From positions 1 through 64,000 of the forward strand of contig NZ_JAUSTM010000008.1 in assembly GCF_030812835.1 (NCBI RefSeq): a stretch of DNA of 64,000 bases, written 5' to 3'. The position numbers and the translations under genes are program-made. The notes beneath the pieces were generated by a model. The model saw only the letters and a list, made by a program, of their open reading frames with translations, ran no database searches and was not told the DNA's origin. This document shows, one piece after another, positions 18,950 through 27,096 of this stretch. Position 1 is the first letter of the stretch. Each line of letters starts with the position of its first letter. The stretch is from Streptococcus moroccensis (GTDB lineage: Bacteria; Bacillota; Bacilli; Lactobacillales; Streptococcaceae).

Positions 18950-18974
18950 GCACAAGCCTTAAAATATAACCAAT

Positions 18975-19286
18975 TTAACCTGTCTTTGCATCTCTACTCC
19001 ATTTGGTATCCATCCCTGTATAAGTATAGAGTCTAACCAAACGATTTTCTGGGTAGCTAGATATCTTGAAATAAAAACGATGCTCATACCCATCTTGACT
19101 TTTTTGAGCTGATAGCTTGAAATAATTTTTTTGCCGTTTGGCCATACTTGCTAAGATATCATCAATCAAAAAAGTCAGTGGGGTGTCTAAGGTAGAGTAT
19201 CGGTAAAAATCTTCCTGCAGTTGGTAAAACGATTCCGAGCGTATATCTATCTGAAGTTGGTTTTGCATGTATCGCTGTTCATTCAT
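18975..19286 (-). CDS. DUF5960-type small protein of the SOS cassette
   Basis: This is a 103-residue protein of unknown function, rich in aromatic and charged residues (DEDFYRYSTLDTPLTFLIDDIL-like core). It is the fourth gene of the hdiR-umuC-yolD run and overlaps the previous gene by 8 nt. A four-gene cassette with this layout is known from S. uberis as mediating SOS mutagenesis, where the last two small genes are called ORF3 and ORF4. The family label is from memory and less sure than the position. Confidence 0.72.
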   Translation of the reverse strand: MNEQRYMQNQLQIDIRSESFYQLQEDFYRYSTLDTPLTFLIDDILASMAKRQKNYFKLSAQKSQDGYEHRFYFKISSYPENRLVRLYTYTGMDTKWSRDAKTG

Positions 19287-19647
19287 GGTTTTCCTCGGCT
19301 AATTCTATGCCTAAAATATCTTGATAAGGAACCTGCACATACCCTTCTGAACTCTCAAAAAGAACATAATAGCTGTTCATATCCTTGATAATCCCCTGAT
19401 ATTTGATGACCTGTTGGTTTTTCTGACAAATAAGAACACTCTCAACCCCTTGAAGGTATAACTGCCCTAAGACCCTCATTCTTTCAGAAAGAGGCATCGC
19501 TTCTGGTAAAGTCATTTGATTCGAAAAATGATCCATGGCTGTGTTAAATTCTGACAAAAAGAATCCCATCCATTTCAACATCCCTCTATCGTAATACCCT
19601 TTGGCAGATTCAAAGGGTAAATACTGGCGATCTCTATTTCCTATCAT
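19279..19647 (-). CDS. YolD-like family protein
   Basis: This is a 122-residue protein with the YolD-like layout: an N-terminal DRGMLKWMGFFLSE stretch and a C-terminal beta-rich part (GIIKDMNSYYVLFESSEGYVQVPYQDILGIE). YolD-like genes usually sit next to umuC-type polymerases and are thought to be UmuD-like partners. It overlaps umuC by 4 nt and the DUF5960 gene by 8 nt. Confidence 0.83.
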   Translation of the reverse strand: MIGNRDRQYLPFESAKGYYDRGMLKWMGFFLSEFNTAMDHFSNQMTLPEAMPLSERMRVLGQLYLQGVESVLICQKNQQVIKYQGIIKDMNSYYVLFESSEGYVQVPYQDILGIELAEENHE

Positions 19648-21068
19648 TTTAAACCATCCAATCCTCCTGCCGCACCCGAAGCGTGCCCTCCTGTTAGGAG
19701 GCTACGTGCTTTAACACGCGAACCACTCGTCAGAATGTTAGCCCTTTGTAGCGACGTAAACCCAAATTTCTCCCGGATACCGTCAATCGTTTCCTGCAGA
19801 TCCTCTTCTTTATCTAAGGCATCCAAATCATCAAATAGAGAGAGAACTGTCACTGAGTCTTCTACAAAACGAGAATAGCGAACACCAATTCTTCGAACAG
19901 CTCCTCCCTTATACTTAGACCGAAATAATTGAACAACTGTTTCTGCCAAAATCCTGGTCGAGGCTGTCGGATCAAGGGTAGTTTGCGCCTGAATCGATTG
20001 TTGTCTGTCTATTTTGGAATACCCTACATAGATCGAAACCCGGCTTGTTTTTTTTCCTTTTTTTCGTAAACGAACAGCAACCTGCTCTGCCATTTCTTTT
20101 AGGACCAACTCAATTTCAGCCTGATTTGTATAATCTCTGGGCAGTATTTGAGCATTTCCTAAACCAGACGATTTTGGCTTATAGACCTCATGAACATTGC
20201 TCTCATCTACACCGTTCGCATGAAACCAGAGTTGAACCCCTACAACCCCAAATTCTTCTTTAAGCCTATCTGGGTTAGCATTGGCTAGTTCTTTGACAGT
20301 AGAGATTCCCAGACGATTTAAGCGCTTAGCTGTTCGATGCCCAATTCCCCAGAAATCTGTTAGATTGGGCAGGGCCCAAACCTTGGTTTCAACATCCTCG
20401 TAAGACCAATTAGCCCTCATCGTGCGAGTTTTTTTAGCCTCATTATCTAAGGCAAGTTTGGCCAATAGCGGGTTAGCATTGCTCATCCCAACTGTTGCAT
20501 ACACGCCTGTTTCCTTCCAAATTTTGTATTGAATCTGGTCTGAGACCAAATCTAATTTTTGACGCCTCGATAACTGCTTTTCTGGAATAAAGTAGTTCAG
20601 CGAACCGGTTAAATCGATAAAAGCCTCATCAATAGAATAAGGCAATATATCACTGGGACTGGCAAAATCTTGAAAAATTTTCTGAATTCGCATATTTTGA
20701 GCAATATACTCATCCATCCTAGGTGGAACAATAAAGGTTCTCTGAGCCCATTTTTCAATAAATTCGACATACTCCCGAGTGATAGGAATTCCTTCTTGGC
20801 GGGCTTTTTGGGGATTAAATTTTCGCGTCACAACATCAAAAGGAAGGTCATAGGCCCTTCCTACATTGGACTTACCAAAAACAGCCTTAAAGGTCGGTGA
20901 TGACGCTAAAATTAATCCTTTAGAAGTATCGGTACGACTCATCACACAAAGAGAGGTCGTTAAGGGGTTCAAACCTCTTGCCACGCATTCTACGCTGGCG
21001 TAAAAGGATTTCATGTCAATAAAGGCTATGTCTGATCTGGGTTCAAGGCTATAATCGATGTAACCCAT
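19644..21068 (-). CDS. umuC: Y-family DNA polymerase, UmuC/UvrX type
   Basis: This is an error-prone translesion DNA polymerase, 474 residues, of the Gram-positive UmuC/UvrX/ImpB group. The catalytic carboxylates are in FIDMKSFYASVE (Asp18) and SIDEAFIDLT (Asp147, Glu148). A helix-hairpin-helix region (FWGIGHRTAKRLNRLGI) precedes the little-finger domain. It starts 16 nt after hdiR, so it should be induced when the HdiR repressor is inactivated during DNA damage. Confidence 0.93.
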   Translation of the reverse strand: MGYIDYSLEPRSDIAFIDMKSFYASVECVARGLNPLTTSLCVMSRTDTSKGLILASSPTFKAVFGKSNVGRAYDLPFDVVTRKFNPQKARQEGIPITREYVEFIEKWAQRTFIVPPRMDEYIAQNMRIQKIFQDFASPSDILPYSIDEAFIDLTGSLNYFIPEKQLSRRQKLDLVSDQIQYKIWKETGVYATVGMSNANPLLAKLALDNEAKKTRTMRANWSYEDVETKVWALPNLTDFWGIGHRTAKRLNRLGISTVKELANANPDRLKEEFGVVGVQLWFHANGVDESNVHEVYKPKSSGLGNAQILPRDYTNQAEIELVLKEMAEQVAVRLRKKGKKTSRVSIYVGYSKIDRQQSIQAQTTLDPTASTRILAETVVQLFRSKYKGGAVRRIGVRYSRFVEDSVTVLSLFDDLDALDKEEDLQETIDGIREKFGFTSLQRANILTSGSRVKARSLLTGGHASGAAGGLDGLK

Positions 21069-21084
21069 CTTCTACTCTCCTAAA

Positions 21085-21789
21085 TTATTGAAACTCCATC
21101 GGCATAAAATGACCAACAATCTTGCCAATTATACGCGGGTCTTCATCATAGGGGGCAAATTTATCCGCATATTTTTTATTGAGAGAAACCAGTCGAAGAC
21201 CATCTTCTTCTCGATAAACCTTTTTAATATAGGTTTGACCATCCCATTCAAGAGCATAAATAGCTCCATCATAATCAAAGGATCCTTGACGAATTAAAGC
21301 GACTTCACCATTTAAAAATTGCGGTAGCATGGAATCCCCAAAAACATAAGAGGCAAAGTCATGTGGGATTTCTTCATCATGGTATACCGTATCATAATTG
21401 CCATCGCCAAAATAGCTAAATCCTGTACCAGCAGACATTTTTTCATAGACCTTGTAGGCGTATCTTGGTTTTTCTACGTCAGTTGTCGGCTCGATAAGAG
21501 GCGTAACCTTCTGTGCAACTAGTAAATCACTAGCATATGTCACTGTTTTCTCCTGATTGGTAGGAGTCAGCTGAGCATAAATCTCAGTAATCGCATCATC
21601 GTAGAAAAAATAGGTCTCTGCTACACCTAAGATCTCACTCAGGCGTTTCAAATTGGCTTGGTTTGGCCTTGTCTTGCCCGATTCCCAATTAAAATATGAG
21701 GCGCGACTGATCCCTAAACGTCTAGCCATGTCTGTTTGTTTGAGTTGGCGTTCTTGCCGTAAGTTCTTGAGACGTTCTCCTTGAAACAT
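21085..21789 (-). CDS. hdiR: LexA/HdiR-type self-cleaving repressor
   Basis: This 234-residue protein has an XRE helix-turn-helix at the N-terminus (MARRLGISRASYFNWESG, residues 21-38) and an S24 peptidase domain at the C-terminus. The cleavage bond is probably Ala120-Gly121 (KMSAGTGF), with the catalytic Ser153 (FGDSMLP) and a lysine in TYIKKV (about residue 189). It represses its own operon until RecA-stimulated self-cleavage. It leads the umuC-yolD-DUF5960 genes. Confidence 0.93.
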   Translation of the reverse strand: MFQGERLKNLRQERQLKQTDMARRLGISRASYFNWESGKTRPNQANLKRLSEILGVAETYFFYDDAITEIYAQLTPTNQEKTVTYASDLLVAQKVTPLIEPTTDVEKPRYAYKVYEKMSAGTGFSYFGDGNYDTVYHDEEIPHDFASYVFGDSMLPQFLNGEVALIRQGSFDYDGAIYALEWDGQTYIKKVYREEDGLRLVSLNKKYADKFAPYDEDPRIIGKIVGHFMPMEFQ

Positions 21790-21803
21790 AGCATTCTCCT
21801 TTT

Positions 21804-21854
21804 TGTTAGTTTTAAAGCTAACATCAGTTTATCACAGAACACAAAAAGTGTCAA
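21804..21854 (-). promoter_or_regulatory. SOS cassette promoter and likely HdiR operator
   Basis: The minus strand has consensus -35 TTGACA (21849-21854), a 17-nt spacer and -10 TAAACT (21826-21831). Starting 2 nt downstream is a perfect dyad TGTTAG-N8-CTAACA (21804-21823), covering the start of transcription and ending just before the ribosome-binding site. This is the natural place for the HdiR operator. Confidence 0.85.
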
Positions 21855-21872
21855 TTATTAAACTGACACTTT
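21845..21872 (-). terminator. degV terminator overlapping the hdiR -35 box
   Basis: A perfect 9-bp stem AAAGTGTCA/TGACACTTT (21864-21872 and 21845-21853) with a 10-nt loop is followed by U residues on the minus strand, 32 nt after the degV stop. The downstream arm contains the TTGACA -35 box of the hdiR promoter. Confidence 0.82.
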
Positions 21873-21904
21873 CTTAAATGTTAAATTTTCTTACGGGACT
21901 TACC

Positions 21905-22747
21905 TTAAATTTCATAGCCCATCAAAAGACCGCCTTCTTCCGCATAGAAGGAGCAAAGACCTGAGGTAGGATAAGCCTGAATATCTGCTTGAGCAAAGTT
22001 AGATGTAATCAACTCAGAGATTTGGTCCACAAATTTGACATTGTTTCGATGAGCAATAATCACTTTACCACCCTTATAACCTGATTTAATCATTTCATCG
22101 TAAGCAGCTGCCACAGATTTTTTATGGCCACGCGCTTTTTGAAGCATTTCTAAGGTGCCCTCAGCGCTTGCTTCACCGACCAAGCGAATATTAAGAAGAC
22201 CAACAACTGCTCCCACAACCTTGCTGAGACGGCCATTTTTAACCAGGTTATCTACCTTAGCTAGAACAAAGATAAGCTTCGTTTTGTTTTGATAGTCCGT
22301 AATCTTTTGAACAATTTCATCGAAAGATAAGCCTTCACTAATCAAGCGTCTCAACTCTAAGACAATCAAATCCACTTCACCACCCGCAGATTTTGAGTCA
22401 ATAAGATGAATTTGAGCGTCTGGGTGGTCTTCCTTGTACATTTCTGCTGCAACACGGGCAGCATTGAAACTCCCAGAAAGTGTTCCAGTAATAGTGACGA
22501 CAAAAATCTTATCAGATCCTTGATAGGACTGGAGGTAATCCTCGGTATTAGGACAGGCTGAGCTGGCTGCTGTCGAGGAGGCATACATCACTTCCATCAT
22601 ATGGTCGATATCGAGTTGCGCATCATCCACAAAGGTCTGGTCTCCAACAGAAATTGTCAAAGGAACACGCTCGTATTGTGTAGCATTTGGTAACTGATCT
22701 AGTGTCTTGAATTCACTTGAGGAATCCGCAATAATTTTCCAGGTCAT
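21905..22747 (-). CDS. DegV family fatty acid-binding protein
   Basis: This is a 280-residue DegV/EDD-fold protein. The family binds fatty acids (FakB-type), presenting them to the FakA kinase. The N-terminal ADSSSEF and the loop SSTAASSACPNTEDYLQSY with ligand-binding Ser/Thr residues are visible, as is VVTITGTLSGSFNAA. A tetR-family gene reads away from it 126 bp upstream. No fakA gene is in the window, so the functional assignment rests on the family. Confidence 0.88.
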   Translation of the reverse strand: MTWKIIADSSSEFKTLDQLPNATQYERVPLTISVGDQTFVDDAQLDIDHMMEVMYASSTAASSACPNTEDYLQSYQGSDKIFVVTITGTLSGSFNAARVAAEMYKEDHPDAQIHLIDSKSAGGEVDLIVLELRRLISEGLSFDEIVQKITDYQNKTKLIFVLAKVDNLVKNGRLSKVVGAVVGLLNIRLVGEASAEGTLEMLQKARGHKKSVAAAYDEMIKSGYKGGKVIIAHRNNVKFVDQISELITSNFAQADIQAYPTSGLCSFYAEEGGLLMGYEI

Positions 22748-22776
22748 AATTTTCCCTTTATCACTTCAATTTTGAT

Positions 22777-22851
22777 TTGACATTTATAGCATTTCTCATT
22801 AAAATTATATCATGGCCTCCCGATTTTATATAGAGGGAATACCCTATGATG
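22777..22851. promoter_or_regulatory. Overlapping divergent degV and tetR promoters
   Basis: For tetR (plus strand): TTGACA (22777-22782), 17 nt, TAAAAT (22800-22805). For degV (minus strand): TATAAT with extended TGA (22804-22809). The two -10 boxes share bases, so one polymerase would block the other. Downstream of the tetR start site an imperfect dyad AGGG-N4-CCCT (22838-22849) may be the TetR operator. Confidence 0.65.
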
Positions 22852-22873
22852 TCACAAAAGAAAGGGAAGTGTC

Positions 22874-23467
22874 ATGCCCGATACGCAAACTAAAAAAAAG
22901 TCGACACAACACCTCCAAGAACATAACAAAGAAGCCAATCAAATTACCAGAGAATCGTTAGAAACAGCTCTGCTATTTCTATTGGAAAAAAAAGAGCTCG
23001 CCAAAATTTCGATTTCTGAACTTGTTGAGAAGGCTGGTGTTTCTCGAAATGCTTTTTACCGCAACTATCAATCGAAAGAACAGATGCTAGAAGAAATGCT
23101 AGATAAAGTGGTGAGACGCATGTTCAAGGAAGTGAAAGCTTCTGCTAAGAAACCAAACGCTCCGTTTTCTTGGCTAACCCTCTTTCAAGAAGCTAAAAAA
23201 GAGGCCCGTCTCCTCCGTGTTGCCTTTCAGCATAATCTAGAGAAAAAAATGAGCTCCATGGTATCTGACTTTCTCAGTAAACCAGATAAGGGAACGCGAT
23301 CCAATGAAGCAACTGAAACAGAGTCTTATCTCAATTCCTTTTGGAGTTCAGCCATTGTTTCGACCTTGGTCAAATGGGTGTCTGACGGTATGAAAATCTC
23401 CGAAGAAAAGATGGCTAATATGGATCTACCCTTATTTAACCGAAAGAAAAACAACTCTACTGACTAA
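22874..23467 (+). CDS. TetR/AcrR family transcriptional regulator
   Basis: This is a 197-residue one-component regulator. The helix-turn-helix is ISISELVEKAGVSRNAFYRNYQSKEQMLEE (about residues 48-77), preceded by a basic N-terminal tail. The C-terminal part is a predicted all-helical ligand domain. It is transcribed away from degV from an overlapping promoter, which suggests it controls itself and degV, perhaps in answer to a fatty acid; this is an inference. The ligand is unknown. Confidence 0.88.
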   Translation: MPDTQTKKKSTQHLQEHNKEANQITRESLETALLFLLEKKELAKISISELVEKAGVSRNAFYRNYQSKEQMLEEMLDKVVRRMFKEVKASAKKPNAPFSWLTLFQEAKKEARLLRVAFQHNLEKKMSSMVSDFLSKPDKGTRSNEATETESYLNSFWSSAIVSTLVKWVSDGMKISEEKMANMDLPLFNRKKNNSTD

Positions 23468-23472
23468 CTGAG

Positions 23473-23508
23473 ACTCCAAACGTGAGCTACGCTTACGTTT
23501 GGAGTTTT
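23473..23508 (+). terminator. tetR terminator
   Basis: A perfect 11-bp stem ACTCCAAACGT/ACGTTTGGAGT (23473-23483 and 23495-23505) is followed by TTT, 6 nt after the tetR stop. The rest of the gap to 23638 holds no gene. Confidence 0.85.
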
Positions 23509-23638
23509 AATGTCCAAGATCTTCTCTTAAAACTCTAACAGTAGCTTACTTTTAAATCGTTTGAAAATCAAATCATTTGCCAGTCTTCAGAAACCTATGC
23601 TATAGTGATTTAAAACATTATTCATTTAGGAGATTAAC

Positions 23639-24109
23639 ATGAAGTTAGTTTTTCAATTAACAGGTTCTTTGGTAAAACATGCGTTAGATATTTATGATGA
23701 GGCCGAGACCTTGGTCTATAAAGTTCGTAGTAAAAACCTGATGTTTGGAGCTAAAAGCAGTATTACAGACGCTTCTGATAATGAGTTAGCCCAAATTAAG
23801 CAAAGAGTTGGCTTAACCTATAACTATGATATCTTTAAAGGTGATGATAAAATAGCCAATATCAAGAAAAAGACTGTCTCCGTAACACCGAAGTTTACGA
23901 TTTCAGGTCTTGATTGGAAATTAGAGGGTAAATTCCTGACGCGTCAGTACACGATAAAAGGCGAAGCTGGGCAAATGATTGCCGAAATCGGCAAACAGGG
24001 CTTATTACAAGGTGGTGGCTATGAATGCGATATCGTTGACCCGACAGCCGATCCTCTCATCGTTGTTGCCTTAGTCAGTGCAATTGACATAGCAGCCATG
24101 CAAAAATAA
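23639..24109 (+). CDS. LURP-one-related family protein
   Basis: This 156-residue protein has the tubby-like LURP-one/YxjI beta-barrel pattern: alternating hydrophobic strands such as LVYKVRSKNLMFGAKSSITDA, YDIFKGDDKIANIKKK and FTISGLDWKLEGKFLTRQYTI, and an end helix DPLIVVALVSAIDIAAM. The bacterial function is unknown; the fold suggests binding to a membrane or lipid. It has an AGGAG ribosome-binding site and lies alone between two terminators. Confidence 0.82.
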   Translation: MKLVFQLTGSLVKHALDIYDEAETLVYKVRSKNLMFGAKSSITDASDNELAQIKQRVGLTYNYDIFKGDDKIANIKKKTVSVTPKFTISGLDWKLEGKFLTRQYTIKGEAGQMIAEIGKQGLLQGGGYECDIVDPTADPLIVVALVSAIDIAAMQK

Positions 24110-24138
24110 CAGTCCCCTAAAACAGAAAATACCAAAAG

Positions 24139-24174
24139 ACGTTGACTCCATTATTTATGGAATCGACGTTTTTT
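24139..24174. terminator. Terminator after the LURP-one gene
   Basis: A stem formed by GACGTTGACTCCAT and ATGGAATCGACGTT (with G-U pairs) is followed by a T run on the plus strand and by a shorter U run on the minus strand. It separates the LURP-one gene from the convergent adenosine deaminase gene. Confidence 0.8.
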
Positions 24175-24227
24175 AGTGGTATCCTTAAGAAAAGCTGTCC
24201 CACAACCTTTTTAAGATAGCATACCCT

Positions 24228-25226
24228 TTATTCGTTTCTCAAATAACTATCAAGTCTATCCCTTAGATGACTTTTGGTAACTTCGTCTGCAAAGCTAGCC
24301 TCAATAGCAATATAAGACAACTTCTCCACTTGCTTTCTTGTGAGCCCGCACTGCTTACTTAAGGTTAGAAATTCTCTAGTCAATGTAGTCTGCGACACCG
24401 TACGATTGTCCGTATTAATTGTACACTTGACACCCTGATCTAAGAAAAACTGCAAGGGATAGGTAGACCATGAGGGGATCGCATTGGTTTGAAGGTTGCT
24501 GATCGGACAGAGTTCTAGAACAATTCCCTCTTGAACGACGTGATTTAAAATCTTAGGATTATCTGCGATGGCAACCCCGTGTCCTATCCTAGATGCTCCT
24601 AACTGCATAGCCTCATAGACATTGTGGGCACATCCACATTCGCCTGAATGGAGGGAAATAGCAAATCCTGCCTCCTTGGCTGCTTTAATATAGTTGGCCA
24701 CGACTTGATTATCATAAGAAGCCTCATCTCCGGCTGCATCAAAGGCGACCAGATAAGGAAAGGATTGCTGGATAGCCTCCTGGACCAAGCTTAGATTTTG
24801 CTCCTCGCTATGGTGGCGCATGCCAGAAATTATGAGGTTCACTTGGATGTCAAACTCTTGACGAGCCCGGGAAATTCCCTGACAAACGGCTAATATCACT
24901 TGGGCGATGGTCAAGCCTTGGTGCCGATGCAATAATGGGGCGAAACGGATTTCAGCGTATTGCACCTGTTCTGCTGCTAAGCTTTCTACTAGAGCATAAG
25001 TACCCAGTTCCAGATTCTCAGCTGTTTGCAGCAAAGGCAAAATGGCATCAAAACAGGTCAGATAGTCTGCCAAATCGGTGCATTTATCTGGAGCCACAGC
25101 CTTGTTAGCGTCAAAAACGAGACTATCCTTTTCAGCTATTGCCTCAAGAGTTGCTAGTGGTATTGAGCCATCCAGATGGCAGTGTAAGTCTACTTTGGGC
25201 AAATTGTCGATCCAGTTGCGATCCAT
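24228..25226 (-). CDS. add: Adenosine deaminase
   Basis: This enzyme converts adenosine to inosine in purine salvage. The 332-residue protein has the zinc ligands in DLHCHLDGS near the N-terminus, the catalytic glutamate in SLHSGECG, the histidine in SRIGHGVAI, ELCPISNLQTN, and the metal aspartate in TINTDNRTVS. The ATG at 25226 follows AAAAAGGAGA; the open frame continues upstream to 25271. A TATAAT box (25255-25260, minus strand) with TTGCTC 16 nt upstream is its likely promoter. Confidence 0.93.
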   Translation of the reverse strand: MDRNWIDNLPKVDLHCHLDGSIPLATLEAIAEKDSLVFDANKAVAPDKCTDLADYLTCFDAILPLLQTAENLELGTYALVESLAAEQVQYAEIRFAPLLHRHQGLTIAQVILAVCQGISRARQEFDIQVNLIISGMRHHSEEQNLSLVQEAIQQSFPYLVAFDAAGDEASYDNQVVANYIKAAKEAGFAISLHSGECGCAHNVYEAMQLGASRIGHGVAIADNPKILNHVVQEGIVLELCPISNLQTNAIPSWSTYPLQFFLDQGVKCTINTDNRTVSQTTLTREFLTLSKQCGLTRKQVEKLSYIAIEASFADEVTKSHLRDRLDSYLRNE

Positions 25227-25322
25227 AAAAGTCTCCTTTTTCTTAATGGTTGCTATTATACCCTCTTTCAAAAAATGAGCAAGCTCTTCTCATTTCTTGA
25301 TTGCTCGAGCAGAGGGCTTTTT

Positions 25323-25367
25323 AAAAAAGAATGCTCCTTTGGGAGTGAATTCCTAGGAACATTCTTT
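25323..25367 (-). terminator. prfC terminator
   Basis: A stem AAAGAATG/CATTCTTT (25360-25367 with 25326-25333, extended by further G-C pairs) is followed on the minus strand by a run of U residues, about 20 nt after the prfC stop. Confidence 0.78.
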
Positions 25368-25385
25368 AGCGTGTGGATTTAAAGC

Positions 25386-26930
25386 TTACATCTTCTCTTC
25401 TAAAACAACATCCGGGTACTTATCCGCAAACCAGCGCAAGGCAAAGTCATTCTCAAAAAGGAAGACAGGCTGGTCAAAGCGGTCTTTGGCCAAAATGTTA
25501 CGGCTAGAGCTCATCCGCTCGTCCAAGTCCTCAGGCTTGATCCAACGAACCGTTTTATTGCCCATCGGTGTCATGACAACTTCAGCATTGTACTCGCCTT
25601 CCATGCGGTGTTTGAAAACTTCAAACTGGAGCTGGCCGACAGCACCTAGCATGTACTCGCCAGTCTGGTAGTTTTTATAGAGCTGGATAGCCCCTTCTTG
25701 CACCAGTTGCTCAATGCCCTTGTGGAAGGATTTTTGCTTCATGACGTTCTTGGCTGCCACCTTCATAAAGATTTCAGGAGTGAAGGTTGGTAGGGGTTCA
25801 AACTCAAACTTGTTCTTGCCAACGGTCAGGGTATCCCCTACCTGGTAGGTACCTGTATCGTATACCCCAATGATGTCGCCAGCGACCGCATTTTCCACAT
25901 TTTCACGGCTTTCCGCCATAAACTGGGTCACATTAGACAGCTTAGCACCCTTACCTGTCCGTGGTATATTGACTGCCATACCGCGTTCGAACTGGCCTGA
26001 GACCACACGGACAAAGGCAATCCGGTCACGGTGACGAGGGTCCATGTTGGCCTGGATTTTAAAGACAAAACCTGAAAAATCCGGATTGAGTGGGTCGATG
26101 ACCTGGTCATCGGTTGTTTTATGACCATGCGGTTCTGGGGCAAATTTAAGGAAGGTTTCAAGGAAAGTCTGCACCCCAAAATTGGTCAAGGCAGATCCAA
26201 AGAAAACCGGCGTCAGTTTGCCATCCAAGATAGCTTCTTCTGAAAAGTCATTACCGGCTTCCGAGAGGAGTTCGATGTCTTCGAGAACTTGGGCATAAAA
26301 TGGGTTGTTACCAAAGAGCTTGTCGCCATCTTCAAAGCTGGCAAAGCGCTCCTCACCCTTGTAGAGTTCTAAGCGTTTGTTGAAAAGGTCATAAAGGCCT
26401 TCAAAGGATTTCCCCATACCAATAGGCCAGTTCATGGGATAGCTGGCAATACCTAGGACTTCTTCAAGCTCTTCTAAGAGATCAAGGGGTTCACGGCCAT
26501 CACGGTCCAACTTGTTGATAAAGGTGAAGACTGGAATGTTGCGGTGGCGAACAACCTCAAAGAGTTTTTTGGTCTGGGCTTCAATACCCTTCGCCGAATC
26601 GACAATCATGACCGCAGCATCCACCGCCATCAAGGTCCGATAGGTATCTTCTGAGAAGTCTTCGTGCCCTGGGGTATCCAGGATATTGACCCGCTTGCCG
26701 TCATAGTCAAACTGCATGACGGATGAGGTTACTGAGATTCCCCGTTGTTTCTCGATATCCATCCAGTCAGACTTGGCAAAGTTTCCGGTTTTTTTCCCCT
26801 TAACAGTACCCGCTTCACGGATTTCACCCCCAAAATAGAGGAGTTGCTCAGTCATAGTTGTCTTACCCGCGTCCGGGTGAGAGATAATCGCAAAGGTGCG
26901 GCGTTTTTTAATTTCGTCTTGTAAGTTCAT
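25386..26930 (-). CDS. prfC: Peptide chain release factor 3
   Basis: RF3 is a GTPase that recycles release factors RF1 and RF2 from the ribosome. The 514-residue protein has the G motifs SHPDAGKTT (residues 17-25), DTPGHEDF and NKLDRD, and the RF3-type C-terminal domains. The start ATGAAC at 26930 has only a weak ribosome-binding site (TGAGA). It overlaps by ATGA the stop of a 17-codon ORF in the leader, which points to translational coupling. The promoter lies about 100 nt upstream. Confidence 0.95.
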   Translation of the reverse strand: MNLQDEIKKRRTFAIISHPDAGKTTMTEQLLYFGGEIREAGTVKGKKTGNFAKSDWMDIEKQRGISVTSSVMQFDYDGKRVNILDTPGHEDFSEDTYRTLMAVDAAVMIVDSAKGIEAQTKKLFEVVRHRNIPVFTFINKLDRDGREPLDLLEELEEVLGIASYPMNWPIGMGKSFEGLYDLFNKRLELYKGEERFASFEDGDKLFGNNPFYAQVLEDIELLSEAGNDFSEEAILDGKLTPVFFGSALTNFGVQTFLETFLKFAPEPHGHKTTDDQVIDPLNPDFSGFVFKIQANMDPRHRDRIAFVRVVSGQFERGMAVNIPRTGKGAKLSNVTQFMAESRENVENAVAGDIIGVYDTGTYQVGDTLTVGKNKFEFEPLPTFTPEIFMKVAAKNVMKQKSFHKGIEQLVQEGAIQLYKNYQTGEYMLGAVGQLQFEVFKHRMEGEYNAEVVMTPMGNKTVRWIKPEDLDERMSSSRNILAKDRFDQPVFLFENDFALRWFADKYPDVVLEEKM

Positions 26931-26980
26931 CTGTGTCTCATTTCTGTTAATAGCGTGGTCGGTTTCAATGGTGAACTCAT
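26927..26980 (-). CDS. Leader ORF 2 of prfC (17 codons)
   Basis: A short frame [17 protein letters not shown] ends at TGA whose first two bases are the last two of the prfC ATG (ATGA overlap). Its own start is 4 nt after the UAG that ends leader ORF 1 and has no good ribosome-binding site of its own, so reinitiation is the likely way in. Whether it is translated is not shown by sequence. Confidence 0.4.
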   Translation of the reverse strand: MSSPLKPTTLLTEMRHR

Positions 26981-26984
26981 TGTT

Positions 26985-27026
26985 CTACATTGGATTTTCT
27001 CCTCTAAGGGCAATCTCTATTTTCAT
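26985..27026 (-). CDS. Leader ORF 1 of prfC, with nested AUG-UAG
   Basis: A 13-codon frame MKIEIALRGENPM starts about where transcription should begin and ends in UAG. Its last sense codon is an AUG placed 8 nt after a strong AGAGGAG (26999-27005), forming a start-stop pair AUG-UAG. Ribosomes could thus end at this UAG from either start. Being in the leader of a release-factor gene makes a regulatory role plausible, but this is an inference. Confidence 0.4.
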   Translation of the reverse strand: MKIEIALRGENPM

Positions 27027-27033
27027 CCTTTCT

Positions 27034-27062
27034 ATTATAGCGAAAAAGCCTGTCTAATGCAA
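27034..27062 (-). promoter_or_regulatory. prfC promoter
   Basis: The minus strand has -35 TTGCAT (27057-27062), a 17-nt spacer and -10 TATAAT (27034-27039). The predicted start of transcription falls at or one base before the AUG of leader ORF 1. Confidence 0.75.
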
Positions 27063-27096
27063 TGCTGACCGCTTTTGAGAGAAAAAGTAAGCATGC

